Part shown: piece after piece, positions 51,954 through 62,400 of the stretch
Layout: the number at the start of each line of letters is the position of its first letter
Position numbering within the stretch: position 1 is the first letter of the stretch
NCBI RefSeq assembly: GCF_030689305.1
Contig: NZ_JAUYVM010000007.1
Coordinates: 186,001-250,000 of the forward strand
Direction of reading: 5' to 3'
Length of the DNA stretch: 64,000 bases
Source: Vibrio penaeicida
Lineage (GTDB): Bacteria > Pseudomonadota > Gammaproteobacteria > Enterobacterales > Vibrionaceae
Translations under genes and position numbers: made by a program
Notes under the pieces: generated by a model
The model's database searches: none
Seen by the model: the letters and a program-made list of their open reading frames with translations, nothing else
Told to the model about the DNA's origin: nothing

Positions 51954-53750
51954 ATGACTAAAAAGGTAACGCTGTATTTTGCCGTGTTTTCGGCATTGGT
52001 TGCTTTAATTTTACTGGGGTATGTAAAAGGTACCGAAGAGGAATATCGGGTTCGCTATGAACCAGGTGAAACCTATACCTACCAGTTAGAGTACGTCAGT
52101 GAGGCATCTGGGCACGCATCAGGTTACGCCGAAGCTGCCAACCTTATCGCCGCACAAGTGAATGTTCATTATGAATTTAAAGGCAAAATGAACATTCACG
52201 TGCTGGAGGAGACGATTTCAGGGTATAAGCTTGAATTCACGTTTGACGCTGAATCGTTCAAAGCCAGCCTGAATGAGGAAACCAATTGGGTTTGGCCAAG
52301 TGATATTGTGGTGAAAGGCCATCTAAATAGAGCGGGTCAGTTGTCTGAATTGCAGTTTCAAGAGCAATATTTTTTGGAATATGCACAAGTTCTGAAAGAG
52401 TGGATGAGCCAGTTTCAGGTGTCGCTGTCTAATCGAGGGCAAGTACGTTGGCAAACCAAAGAAGAAGACTTTACGTCACTTTACGACGTGTCTTATTCAA
52501 TTGCTGCACACTCTATCCCTTCGGTTGACTTGATGTTGACGAAGCAATTCATTCCAACAAACCCTCAAGTTCGTATGGATCAAACAACAGACATTACCAT
52601 CAATCGGTTGTTTGAGCGTATTGAAACAATAGAAACTCACCGAGATAGAAGTACATTCTCTGCTAATCGTTTAATGGCGAAAGAAAATATGCATCTGACT
52701 TTGCATTTTGTCTCAACGTCTAAAACAGGGCTTTCTAAGCCTGAACTTTTAGGTGCGGTGATTGAGGATACGCTGTCTGGGGAATATCAAAAGCAGGCGT
52801 TAAAACAGAAAATGTATGCAAATACGTTGGCAAACACTGACCCAGATGGCTTTAGTGATCGACTACGTTCAACCCCATCTATGGGGAACCAAGCTCTTTC
52901 GAAACTATTCTTTGAGCTTCGGGCTTGGGTGTCGCTTAACCCTAGCGAGCTAAACCAAATTGAAAGTTGGCTCCGTTTATACAATGCCAATCACCCTTCA
53001 TTTCAGATGTTGAGTGCATTGTTGGTGAACATTGGCACACCGGAAGCGCAAAACATCTTACTGAGAGTGCTCGATACCTCTTCGATCTCTAAGCAGCAAG
53101 CCATCATGCTTAAACTGGCTTTCTTAGCCAATCCAACCAAAGAGAGCGTTGCTGCTGTTTCAGCAATGGCGAACTCGCTATATAAAAGGGAAGATCAAGT
53201 TCAGGCAAAATTGGTTTTAGGCAGTATGGCTAACCACCTTCTGGACTCAGACCAAGTCAGAGGGGATGAAATTTACCAAAAGCTAAGCCAAGAACTGGAT
53301 GGAGCAACCGATGCAAGCCAGATTGCCGAAAGCCTAAGTGTGATAGGTAACATTGGTTCTCCAAAACAAACAGAGAAGGTTAAATCTTATCTGAATCACG
53401 AAGAAAAGTCGGTCAGGCATGCTGCCGTAAACGCGCTTCGATTCGTCAATACACCGGAGGCTCAATCGGTATTGCTGGATTCTTTAAAAGCAGAAGATGA
53501 GAGAGTAAGAGAGCTGGCATCCTCTGGTTTAGGATATACAACACCTCAGAAAGAGTTCATTAGTGTCTACAGGAAAAGGCTGTTTGAAGAAACGAACCAG
53601 CAAGTGATCAAGCAGCTTATGGACCTCCTCGGTAACATGTCCACTCAGTACCCTAGTGCGATTGCGGTACTTGAAGAATATGTGCCCACCATTGGTATCA
53701 CTAGCTTAAAAAATTATGGGGAAAGCGTTTTAGAGCAAGTTAAAAGCTGA
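51954..53750 (+). CDS. exported protein resembling the N-terminal half of large lipid transfer proteins (vitellogenin/MTP-like)
   Basis: A 598-aa protein with an N-terminal signal or anchor (about residues 6-24). Residues about 30-290 are beta-rich, beginning YRVRYEPGETYTYQLEYVS, like the opening strands of the vitellogenin N-sheet. Residues about 315-598 are a helical HEAT-like array: ALLVNIGTPEAQNILLRVL, QAKLVLGSMANHLL, LSVIGNIGSPKQTEKVKSYL and VRHAAVNALRF. These steps follow the order of the vitellogenin/MTP helical domain (GT, LGS, LGN.G.P, vR..A..AL). The resemblance is read by eye. A plain HEAT-repeat protein is the alternative. It is last in the exported-protein group. Confidence 0.7.
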   Translation: MTKKVTLYFAVFSALVALILLGYVKGTEEEYRVRYEPGETYTYQLEYVSEASGHASGYAEAANLIAAQVNVHYEFKGKMNIHVLEETISGYKLEFTFDAESFKASLNEETNWVWPSDIVVKGHLNRAGQLSELQFQEQYFLEYAQVLKEWMSQFQVSLSNRGQVRWQTKEEDFTSLYDVSYSIAAHSIPSVDLMLTKQFIPTNPQVRMDQTTDITINRLFERIETIETHRDRSTFSANRLMAKENMHLTLHFVSTSKTGLSKPELLGAVIEDTLSGEYQKQALKQKMYANTLANTDPDGFSDRLRSTPSMGNQALSKLFFELRAWVSLNPSELNQIESWLRLYNANHPSFQMLSALLVNIGTPEAQNILLRVLDTSSISKQQAIMLKLAFLANPTKESVAAVSAMANSLYKREDQVQAKLVLGSMANHLLDSDQVRGDEIYQKLSQELDGATDASQIAESLSVIGNIGSPKQTEKVKSYLNHEEKSVRHAAVNALRFVNTPEAQSVLLDSLKAEDERVRELASSGLGYTTPQKEFISVYRKRLFEETNQQVIKQLMDLLGNMSTQYPSAIAVLEEYVPTIGITSLKNYGESVLEQVKS

Positions 53751-53779
53751 CGTTAACTCTGAATTAAATACCCTTCATA

Positions 53780-53812
53780 AAAAAACAGAAGCGACTTAGC
53801 TTCTGTTTTTTT
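53780..53812. terminator. bidirectional terminator between the exported-protein locus and the NRPS operon
   Basis: AAAACAGAAGC pairs with GCTTCTGTTTT around GACTTA, flanked by A and T runs. It lies between convergent transcription units. Confidence 0.9.
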
Positions 53813-53825
53813 AACTCATCGTATA

Positions 53826-56800
53826 TCAATTACTTTTTCTCAGACGCCTCAACTTTTGTTGTCTTTCTCGTCGACTCGATGCATTGTTTTTTTCCGAAGG
53901 AGCTGGCGTGTCAGTATCGTTTCCGAGCAATAAACGGCTTTGCTGGGATACGGTGGGGCACTCAAAAACTTTGATTGTTGAAACTGGAGTAGGGCTTACC
54001 TCTGACAACATGGTGGACAGTCGAGTTGCGAGTAAAGAATTCCCGCCCACACTGAAAAAGTTGCTTTCAGGATCATCAATGTCGTGACCAAGCAATTCGT
54101 TCCAGATAGCCATGACTTTCTGTTCCTCTTCGCCTGCCGCACGATGGTTTTGCGACCTTTTCCCCAAATCCTTTTGGACATGGATAAGCAATGATTTACG
54201 ATCGATCTTGCCGTTAGGGTTTAAAGGAAATTCATCCAAAAAGAGGATCACCCCAGGTACAAACGAAGGCAGTAAATGGCTGGACAGCCAACTTTGCAGG
54301 TCGGCTTCGGTCAATGATGGTGTTTGTCGTCGGGCAAACCCCACTAATCGGTCGCCTTTGCTTCCATCGCTTACCACAAGCGCACACGCCATATCGACCT
54401 CTGGGTGACGTGTCATCAGTGTTTCAACTTCCCCCAACTCTAAGCGCAGTCCATTGAGTTTAACCTGACCATCAGAGCGTCCAAGAAATTCGATCCAGCC
54501 TTTTTCCTTATCCCATCGTCCCCAGTCTCCACTTCGATATAAGCGTTCACCAGAGATTGGATGAGTAATGAAAGTCGCATCCGTCTTTTCTTTATCATTA
54601 CAATAACCACGTCCTACCCCAAGACCGCTGATATACATTTCACCCGGTACCCCATCAGGACGAGGGTTCAGAGCGTGGTCTAGGATGTGGATTTGGTGAT
54701 TTGACAGAGGAACTCCGTAAGGAATCGATGTCCAAGCAGGATCAATGTCTTTGACCACGTGCTCGACACACCAAATAGAGGTTTCGGTCGGTCCACCCAT
54801 AGAGACGAGATTGCATTGAGGCGCGTGTGTTTTGACACTTCGACACAATTCCAGTGGAATGCGATCCCCAGAAAGGAACACATGGTTTAAGCTGGTTAAG
54901 TTATTTAACGTATTCTTTCCTTTCAAAAAGTCGACGTAAAGCTGCAATAACGCGGGCACGGAGTTCCACACGGTCACTTCTTTTTGAACAATCAGCTCAT
55001 GCCAGTGTTCTGGGTCCGTGGCGCGTTCATTGGTAGGAATCACCACGGCGCCGCCGACACCTAAAATGCCAAACACATCGTACACAGAAAGATCAAAAGA
55101 TAGTGACGAAACCATCAAGCAACGATCGAGTGAGCGCAATTGATTTCGTTCACATACATCTGTAACGGTATTTAGCGCTGAACGATGCTCAATCATGACG
55201 CCTTTCGGGGTTCCCGTAGAACCGGAAGTGAACAACACATAAGCTAGATTTTCAGAGGTAGCCGAGTTGACTGGCTTGGTGCCGGGTTTTAATTCCAGCA
55301 TCGATTTGGTAACGGTGATGGATTCCAGTCCGTGTGTACCAATATTTGCGTCAGCGACCAGCATTGTTTGGGCAGTGGTCTGCTTGAGAATATCTGAAAC
55401 GCGCTGCGGTGGCAGTTTGGGATCCACGGGCACGTAAGTCGCGCCTGTTTTTAGTATCGCTAATACAGCGACTATCTGCTGCCAGCCTTTTGGCATATGG
55501 ACAACGATGAAGTCACCCGATTTCGCTCCCATTTCCTGCAGCTGTAAACCCAATGCATCACTGGCTCGATCAAGAGCCTGATAACTGATCGACACATCTT
55601 CATTAATCACCGCAATGGCATCTGGTGTTCGAGCTGCGCTTTCAATGAATGGTCCGTGTAAATGCTGGTGCTGAACGGTGGGTTGCCAGTCGGTAGAGTT
55701 CTGTTCAGCTCGCTGCCAGTTGCTTGCGGTAGACGCAAAGAGTTCGGAAGTCTCCCAAGCATCGCTTTCCGCGAGCGCTGTTAACCAACTCAGTTGAACT
55801 TGTGTCATGCTCGCAACTTGATCCTCATAAAAAGCCTGAGAAACATAATCCCAGTTCAATACTAAGTCGCCGTTCTCTTCCAACGCTTGGTGATCGACAA
55901 GTAATTGAGGTGTTTGCACGGCAGCATCGATCACCTTGCCAAATTGACCAAAAGCATCCAAATAACTCCGTCCAGTACCGAGGGCACTAGTGAACACAAA
56001 CGGCGATTCAAGTGCTCGCCCTGGGGTATTTTCTCGCGCTGCTAACTTGGCTAACACTTCCACACCGCTTAAGGCTCGATGATCTAAATCACGCCATAGT
56101 TGCGACTGCACGCCCTTGGCTAATTCACTCATGTTTGATGCCGCTGCGCAGTCGATTTCTAGAAGCATCAGGGAAGTAAAATCACCAATCACGCTTAACA
56201 TGTCTTCACTTGCATGGTCGCGCGAAAACAGGGTTGTAACCAAACAAAAATGAGGCTGTGTTGCCCATACTGCCAGCAACCTACCATACACGGCCATGAG
56301 TAGTGCGGAAGCGGTCAAGCCACGTTTGTTTGCCTGTTCCTGCACCTTTAACCACGTTTCCTTTTGTAATCGAATTTGCTTGCGTTCAAATTGAGGAATA
56401 CCGAATTCTGCTGGGCTTGCCAGTAACGGAAGTTCGGGACCCACTGGAAAGTTTTTTAATCGCTCTTCCCAGTACGCTTCGGCAGCCTGATATTTTGGAC
56501 TTTCTCGTAATGCGACTAAGTGCTCGACATGATCGCTGAATTGGGATTGTGTGGTCGGAATGGGTGCCGCCGGATCCTTGTACGCATTCCACCATTGGTC
56601 GACCCATATTTCTAGCGACCAAAGGTCGAACACGAGAATGTCGAAACTAATGTGTATCACCCAGCGGTTTTGGGGCATACGGTTGAGCTGGATTTCAAAT
56701 AGTGGCCAGCGATCAGCGGGCAGCACTTGTTGCCAAAGCTCTGCGCGAATATCTTCCCGCTTTTCATGTGCTGTCGCATCATCCAAGTGAGTATGGTCAT

Positions 56801-57347
56801 GTAAAGGAATCTGGTAGGCGTCTACCTGTTCAAGTACTTTTTGTTCACCATCTTCAGTAATGATGGCACGAAGCATCGGGTTCGCTGTAATAACTCTATT
56901 TAGCGCATCCTGCAGTGGTTCTGGCGAAATCGACTCAGCCTCAATCTCCAGATAACCGTGGGCAGCGACTCCACCTAATTCAAAGTGAGGGTTTCTACCC
57001 AACCAGTAAGCACGCTGCACATGGGTGAGTGGGAAGGTATCGTTGGTCGTCTTTGTTGATGGAACGGCAGTGGGTACTTGTTCGGTTTCGTGGGCTTTTT
57101 CCAATGATGCTTCGATGACTTTTTGCCAACCTTCAATGGAACCGGCTTCTGCCATTGCACTAAAACTGACGTGAATACCGTCTTGCTCTAATTGGCTGCA
57201 TAGGCGCATTAGGGTAAGGGAGCTCAACCCTAATTCGATAAGATTTTCTGTCGTACTGAACTCGTCGGGTTCCGCTTCCAACACTTCTGCCGCAAAGCCA
57301 ATCAAGCGATTCTGGCTCCAACTGTGTAATTCCGTTTGGTTAGTCAT
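53826..57347 (-). CDS. NRPS: aryl carrier - cyclisation - adenylation (Cys) - PCP
   Basis: A 1173-aa synthetase. The aryl carrier domain (1-80) has its phosphopantetheine serine at S43 (LGLSSL). The heterocyclisation domain (about 104-540) carries D236-x4-D241 (DILVFD) in place of the condensation HHxxxDG motif. The adenylation domain (about 570-1060) has FTSGSTGTPKG. Specificity positions read D-L-Y-N-F-S-M-I-W by alignment to the GrsA numbering, near the cysteine code. The PCP serine is about S1104 (GGNSLL). A basic tail, SRRERQQKLRRLRKSN, follows. No methyltransferase or epimerase insert (unlike PchE) and no thioesterase is present. The ATG at 57347 has GAGGAAT upstream. It should join salicylate to cysteine and form a thiazoline. 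Confidence 0.92.
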   Translation of the reverse strand: MTNQTELHSWSQNRLIGFAAEVLEAEPDEFSTTENLIELGLSSLTLMRLCSQLEQDGIHVSFSAMAEAGSIEGWQKVIEASLEKAHETEQVPTAVPSTKTTNDTFPLTHVQRAYWLGRNPHFELGGVAAHGYLEIEAESISPEPLQDALNRVITANPMLRAIITEDGEQKVLEQVDAYQIPLHDHTHLDDATAHEKREDIRAELWQQVLPADRWPLFEIQLNRMPQNRWVIHISFDILVFDLWSLEIWVDQWWNAYKDPAAPIPTTQSQFSDHVEHLVALRESPKYQAAEAYWEERLKNFPVGPELPLLASPAEFGIPQFERKQIRLQKETWLKVQEQANKRGLTASALLMAVYGRLLAVWATQPHFCLVTTLFSRDHASEDMLSVIGDFTSLMLLEIDCAAASNMSELAKGVQSQLWRDLDHRALSGVEVLAKLAARENTPGRALESPFVFTSALGTGRSYLDAFGQFGKVIDAAVQTPQLLVDHQALEENGDLVLNWDYVSQAFYEDQVASMTQVQLSWLTALAESDAWETSELFASTASNWQRAEQNSTDWQPTVQHQHLHGPFIESAARTPDAIAVINEDVSISYQALDRASDALGLQLQEMGAKSGDFIVVHMPKGWQQIVAVLAILKTGATYVPVDPKLPPQRVSDILKQTTAQTMLVADANIGTHGLESITVTKSMLELKPGTKPVNSATSENLAYVLFTSGSTGTPKGVMIEHRSALNTVTDVCERNQLRSLDRCLMVSSLSFDLSVYDVFGILGVGGAVVIPTNERATDPEHWHELIVQKEVTVWNSVPALLQLYVDFLKGKNTLNNLTSLNHVFLSGDRIPLELCRSVKTHAPQCNLVSMGGPTETSIWCVEHVVKDIDPAWTSIPYGVPLSNHQIHILDHALNPRPDGVPGEMYISGLGVGRGYCNDKEKTDATFITHPISGERLYRSGDWGRWDKEKGWIEFLGRSDGQVKLNGLRLELGEVETLMTRHPEVDMACALVVSDGSKGDRLVGFARRQTPSLTEADLQSWLSSHLLPSFVPGVILFLDEFPLNPNGKIDRKSLLIHVQKDLGKRSQNHRAAGEEEQKVMAIWNELLGHDIDDPESNFFSVGGNSLLATRLSTMLSEVSPTPVSTIKVFECPTVSQQSRLLLGNDTDTPAPSEKNNASSRRERQQKLRRLRKSN

Positions 57348-57360
57348 TTTATTCCTCATA

Positions 57361-57690
57361 CTATTTGTGCCAGAAATGGGTTTGTTGTTGGATAAACCAC
57401 TGAATGATTTGTGCGTATAAGGGCACGATGAAATCTTCGGACAACTCGGCCTCTTTACTCCAGTATTGGCGAGCCTTCAACATCGCCGCTACTCGCTCTG
57501 GAGCGGGTATTGCTTCGGCTGTTTCTTTGAATTGCGCGGCACTTAAAACATAACCTTTACGCATACCAAGCAACTGGATGACTTGTTTGTCTATCGTGTC
57601 GATGGCTTGGCGAACATCGCCCAAAGACTTGCAGTCATCAGGAGTCTCTGCGTCAATTCCGATGTCACGTGATGTGAGTTTGATGGTCAT
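57361..57690 (-). CDS. pchB: isochorismate-pyruvate lyase, PchB-like (salicylate formation)
   Basis: A 109-aa chorismate-mutase-fold enzyme (AroQ type). TPDDCKSLGDVRQAIDTIDK at the start, GMRKGYVLSAAQFK and IPAPERVAAMLKARQYW in the middle, and YAQIIQWFIQQQ near the end match PchB closely. PchB splits isochorismate into salicylate and pyruvate; an isochorismate synthase would be needed and is not in the window. The ATG at 57690 has AGAGGT at good spacing. The ATG at 57696, two codons longer, overlaps the ligase stop and is also possible. Confidence 0.9.
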   Translation of the reverse strand: MTIKLTSRDIGIDAETPDDCKSLGDVRQAIDTIDKQVIQLLGMRKGYVLSAAQFKETAEAIPAPERVAAMLKARQYWSKEAELSEDFIVPLYAQIIQWFIQQQTHFWHK

Positions 57691-57692
57691 GC

Positions 57693-59318
57693 TCATACCT
57701 CTTCGCTTAGCTTTTTACGCAGGACCACTTTGTTTACCTTGCCGACCCCTGTTTCAGGGAATCGTTCGATAAAACGAAACTCATCAGGCATTTTGAAGGC
57801 TGCGACACCTTGCTCTTTGAGGTGGCGTTTTAGCTTTAAGGTACTCAACGCCTCTACTTTTGGAATCACAAAAGCGCAAATCCGCTCACCCAGTAGTGTG
57901 TCTGGCAAGCCGACGACAACGGCATCAAGCACACCGTCATGACCGAGCAGGACATTTTCTAACTCTTCACCAGACAACTTTTCTCCACCTCGGTTAATTT
58001 GTTCTTTCTGGCGACCCACAACCGTAATCGCGCCATCCTCGCCTTGTTCAACTAAATCGCCAGAAACGTAAAAACCGTCTGCCGTGAAGGACTCGGCATT
58101 TTTGTCCGGCATGCCAAAATAACCTCGCATGGTATAAGGTCCCCGAACTTGTATGAGCCCCTTCTCACCAGGCGCAACGAGGTTCCCTTCGTTATCGACG
58201 ACTCTTACTTCATCGCCCGGACTCATCGGGTAGCCTTGTGTTTTACAGATATGATCCGCGCTGCCATCCAGTTGGGTGAAGCACACCAAACCTTCTGCCA
58301 TACCAAACACTTGCTGCAAGGTGCATCCAAGGGTAGGCGAAATCCGACGAGCAGCCTCTTCCGCCAATTTAGCGCCACCCACTTGCAATACCTGCAAACT
58401 TTGCAGCTTTTGTGGTTGCGCATTGGCTACCCAGACTTGAGCGAGAGGGGGAACAAGTGAGGTCACGGTGACGTTATGGCGCTGAATCAAATCAAAGCAA
58501 TGTTCGGGCTCTGGGCTGTTTGTAATGATGACGTGACCACCTTCAAGCAGAGTTGCCATGATGCCCGGACAAGCAAAGGTAAAGTTGTGCGCAATAGGGA
58601 GAACGCAAAGGTATACACTGCCTGAGTGGATATTGCTCGCCTTAGCCGCACAGCGCATGTTGTGCAGATATTCTTGGTGTCGGCGAGGTATCAACTTTGG
58701 AATGCCCGTTGTGCCACCGGAAATTTGAAAGACAGCCACTTGATGGGGCGTTGGCGCTTCAGGTAAATCAGTGGGGGTAACATTGAGCTGATTGAACCCT
58801 ATTTGATGGCTATCTGGAATCCCGTCAACCACGACATGTTCTAGCTCGGGAAGCTCTGCCTGCAATTCGGCGGCGAGCTTGCGAAAGTCAAATCCCCCGA
58901 ATTGATCGGCAATAATGTAAGCTTTTGCACCAGTAAATCGACAGAATTGCTCAATTTCCAGCTTGCGGTATGCCGTCAGTGCAAGAACCGGTACAACGCC
59001 GATTCGAGTAAGCGCGAAAAGGCTTTCCACGAAACGAATACTATTGGGAAGTTGCACGACGACAACATCACCGGGTTGCAAACCTAGTTGGAGGTAACCG
59101 TGGGTCAAGCTCTCTACTCGATTCGACAATTCTGCGTACGATATCGTTACATCGCCTTCAGTGAGCGCTGGTCTGTCACCGTATTTTTTCGCCATCTCTT
59201 TGAGAGAAACGTCAAAAGTATCGTTTAACCAATATCCTTCAGAGCGATAATGCTCAATTAACTCAGGAGGAAAGTCTGGGCATTTTTGTTCCAGCAATTG
59301 ACGCTTTTTAGAATACAT
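57693..59318 (-). CDS. pchD: salicylate (aryl) AMP ligase, PchD/YbtE-like
   Basis: A 541-aa stand-alone adenylating enzyme of the DhbE/EntE/PchD type. It activates an aryl acid and loads it on the aryl carrier of the NRPS at 53826. Motifs are FQISGGTTGIPKLIPR (A3), FGMAEGLVCFTQ (A5), YVSGDLVEQ (A7), RQKEQINRGGEKLSGEELE (A8) and GVGKVNKVVLRK (A10 Lys). Salicylate rather than 2,3-dihydroxybenzoate is inferred from the adjacent PchB-like gene. The ATG lies inside the end of a 37-codon reading frame and has GAGGAC upstream. Confidence 0.92.
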   Translation of the reverse strand: MYSKKRQLLEQKCPDFPPELIEHYRSEGYWLNDTFDVSLKEMAKKYGDRPALTEGDVTISYAELSNRVESLTHGYLQLGLQPGDVVVVQLPNSIRFVESLFALTRIGVVPVLALTAYRKLEIEQFCRFTGAKAYIIADQFGGFDFRKLAAELQAELPELEHVVVDGIPDSHQIGFNQLNVTPTDLPEAPTPHQVAVFQISGGTTGIPKLIPRRHQEYLHNMRCAAKASNIHSGSVYLCVLPIAHNFTFACPGIMATLLEGGHVIITNSPEPEHCFDLIQRHNVTVTSLVPPLAQVWVANAQPQKLQSLQVLQVGGAKLAEEAARRISPTLGCTLQQVFGMAEGLVCFTQLDGSADHICKTQGYPMSPGDEVRVVDNEGNLVAPGEKGLIQVRGPYTMRGYFGMPDKNAESFTADGFYVSGDLVEQGEDGAITVVGRQKEQINRGGEKLSGEELENVLLGHDGVLDAVVVGLPDTLLGERICAFVIPKVEALSTLKLKRHLKEQGVAAFKMPDEFRFIERFPETGVGKVNKVVLRKKLSEEV

Positions 59319-59421
59319 GATGGTCTACGTCCTCAAATTCAGAGATCTTGTTTGGAAAGGCGAGAGTGGATTGGGCTGCCTTTAACACTCCCAGTGGCGG
59401 CAAAAACGTGTGTTTATTCAT
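59308..59421 (-). CDS. possible 37-aa coupled small ORF between NRPS and aryl ligase
   Basis: An uninterrupted 38-codon frame starts by ATGA overlap with the NRPS stop (59418-59420) and ends 8 bases inside the aryl ligase gene. It reads MNKHTFLPPLGVLKAAQSTL and so on to HHVF. It shows no motif and could simply be a translational bridge keeping ribosomes moving across the 99-base gap. Whether the peptide is made or matters is unknown. Confidence 0.3.
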   Translation of the reverse strand: MNKHTFLPPLGVLKAAQSTLAFPNKISEFEDVDHHVF

Positions 59422-62400
59422 GCGGGCTGACCTAATGAGTGCTGTTCAACTAAGGTTGCGATGTGCGCGTCTAAGGCACTGACCGTCGTATGGGTGAAAA
59501 GATCCGTGACCGGTACATCGAACGGCAGCTCCGCATTTAGTTGACCATGAGCCTCGACCAAATCGACAGAAGATAAGCCAAGCTCAAAGAAATTCATTTG
59601 GGGATCGAGATTTTTAATGCCCAATTTTCTTTTAAGGATTTTTGCAACCAAGCTATCTTTTCGAGAGCGGCCTTTGGCGGATTTTATCGATTTGGCTGAT
59701 AGAGCGGGGAGCGCTTTTGTATCCACTTTGCCATTTGCGGAGAGTGGCAGTTTGGTGAGCGTACCGATGCGTTTAGGCAGCATGTAGTCTGGTAACAAAC
59801 GGGCACAATGTTGCTGAAGTGACGTTTCATTCACGTTGGTCACCGCATAGGCCAATAACGTGCCATCTCGAACAATTGCAATGGCTCGCGAAACGTCAGG
59901 GTGACTTTCTAGGGCGTGGATGATTTCACCCAGCTCAATTCGATGCCCTCCAATCTTCACTTGCTGATCGCGGCGTCCAAGGAATTCTAAGGTCACATCT
60001 TGCCAGAATCGTCCGTAATCCCCAGTCTTGTATAGCCGTTCTAATGGATACTCACTGGATGGATTGAGTATGAAGGAAGACGATGTCTTTTCTTCATCTT
60101 GCCAATACTCGCGAGCCAATCCTAGACCGCCGATATACAGGGCTCCCGGCACAAGGTTTGGTCTGTCTGCGCCATAGGTATCCAGTACACGATAATATTG
60201 CCCAGATAATGGTTGTCCGTAGGGCACCGTTAGCCAGTCTTCTGTTTGCTCAGCCACGTCCTGCCAGTTCGACCAGATGGCGGCTTCAGTGGCACCGCCC
60301 AATGCGATTAGCTTTGCTTCTGACAGCGCTTTCAGCTCTGCTCCCTGAGTCATTGGAACCCAGTCACCACTAACAAGCGCCAACCTGAGGCTCGGCGGCA
60401 TTTTGCGGTTAGCGTTACGCGACCAAACGATCAGCATTTGCAATAGCGCGGGAACCGAATTCCAAATGCTAACGTCATATTGACTCATCATGTCTGCCCA
60501 GTGTTCCGGATTCCGCTCTTGGTCAGGAGCAGGCAGCACCAATGCAGCGCCAAAGTTTAAGGTACCGAAGATGTCGTAAACTGAAAGGTCAAAGCTAAGG
60601 TTGGATAACGCAAACACTCGATCTGAGGGCTGCAAACCAAAGCGTTGCTGCATATCATGGAGTGTATTCAATACCGCACCATGCTGCATACAAACGCCTT
60701 TGGGTGTGCCTGTCGAGCCAGATGTGAAAATGATATAGGCGGGTTGTTCTGCCTGTAATGGGCAGCGTTGCCTTACCAGATTTTCTAGCGGCTGAGAGGT
60801 GTCATCGCTAGGGGGCGACACAACAATTTCTGGGACGGTGTCGAGTTCTAAAGAGGCTCTGCAAAGCACCGCTTTCGGGGCGGATTGTTCACATATGGCG
60901 TGCATACGTGCTCGGGGTTGGTCTGGAGATACAGGCACGTAGACTCCCCCAAGGTAAAGGACGGACAACACGGCGGCGATTTGCTTTGGGCTTTTCTCCA
61001 TAGCAATAAGTACACGGTCACCTTGTGACACCCCGCAAGCTTTCAATTTCTCGCTGATGGATACCGCCCAGCAAGCCAATTGTTCGTAACTCAACGTACC
61101 CTCTGGGCTAAAAATGGCAGGCTGTGCGGCTGTTTTGGGTAAATTCAACCAAAAATCATCAGTGAGTCCACCCGTGGGGAGAACGCCATTTTTAGCGTGG
61201 ATACGATTTCGCGCTTTTAACTGAGATGCTGGCAGAGCTCTGGATAACGGTTGTCGCCAAGATTCTGGTTGATTGGCTAAAGCGTCAATCTGCAAACGAT
61301 AGTGATTGAACGCCTCTTCTGCGGCATCTAAATCAATCGCTGATTCTGCCACGTCCCAATTCAGGTTTATCCCACCATGCTCTTCGTATATCTGGTGATC
61401 GAGTGTGACTTGTGGTGTTTGGCTGATACCATAAACCTGCTCCCAGCCTAGGGATTTTTGTGGTGCGCCATCTTCTCCGATAAGCAAGCTTGTAAAAACA
61501 ACAGGCATCAGGGATTTACTGTAGTCCGCTCGTTGTCTTGCCAACTCACGAACAATCTCCACTCCAGATAAATCACTGTGTTCAAGACGTTCAAGTAGCT
61601 GGTTTTGCGTCCTGCCTACCTGCGCTTCGAAAATAAGGTTCATTTTGTCGAAGCTGAGCAATGTCGTGTTGGTAAACTCACCCAATACGCGATTAATGTC
61701 TTCGTCTCCGGGCGGGCGGTTAAACAAGGTGACATTAAGTGTTAGGTCTTCATTGGCACTCCAACAAGACAAGCTGTTCGCAAATACCGTGGCCAGTGCG
61801 CTGGTGGGTGTTAATTTGTGCTCGCGGCAGGTTGCTTGAAATGCTGCCCACTCCTTTTCAGGTAGGTGATAATGGAAGCGTTTGAACTGCCCTGTGTTGC
61901 CCCTTCCCTTAAAGGGGGCAGGTAGGTTAGGGGCATCTGGCAGGGTGGTCAGCGCGTTTTTCCAATAGTGAATTGCGTCACTTTTGTCACTTGCATATTG
62001 GCTGACCATCAGATCGCGAAAACGCAGTTGTGGTGCTGGGCTAGGCTCTTGCCCTTCAATACGTTGAAACCATTCTTGGAAGAACAGTTGGCAACTCCAC
62101 GCATCCAGTACGATTAAGTCAACGCAAGAGTGCAGTCGAATGCCTTGCTCAGTGCGGCTAATATGCAGATCGAATAGAGGCCACTGCTCAGGATCTCGGA
62201 CTTTCTCTGACAGAGTTTTGCGTATGCGTTGGAGCTCCGCTTCCTGCTGCTCAGGGCTGTGACCAACTAAATTGGTCACTGGAATGCCATAACTCGGTAC
62301 TTCCTGGAGCACTTTTTGTTGACGTTCGGGGAGGAGTACAGTCCTTAACATGTCATGAGATGCGATGACTTGGTTTAGTGCCGCTTCCGCGAATTCAATA

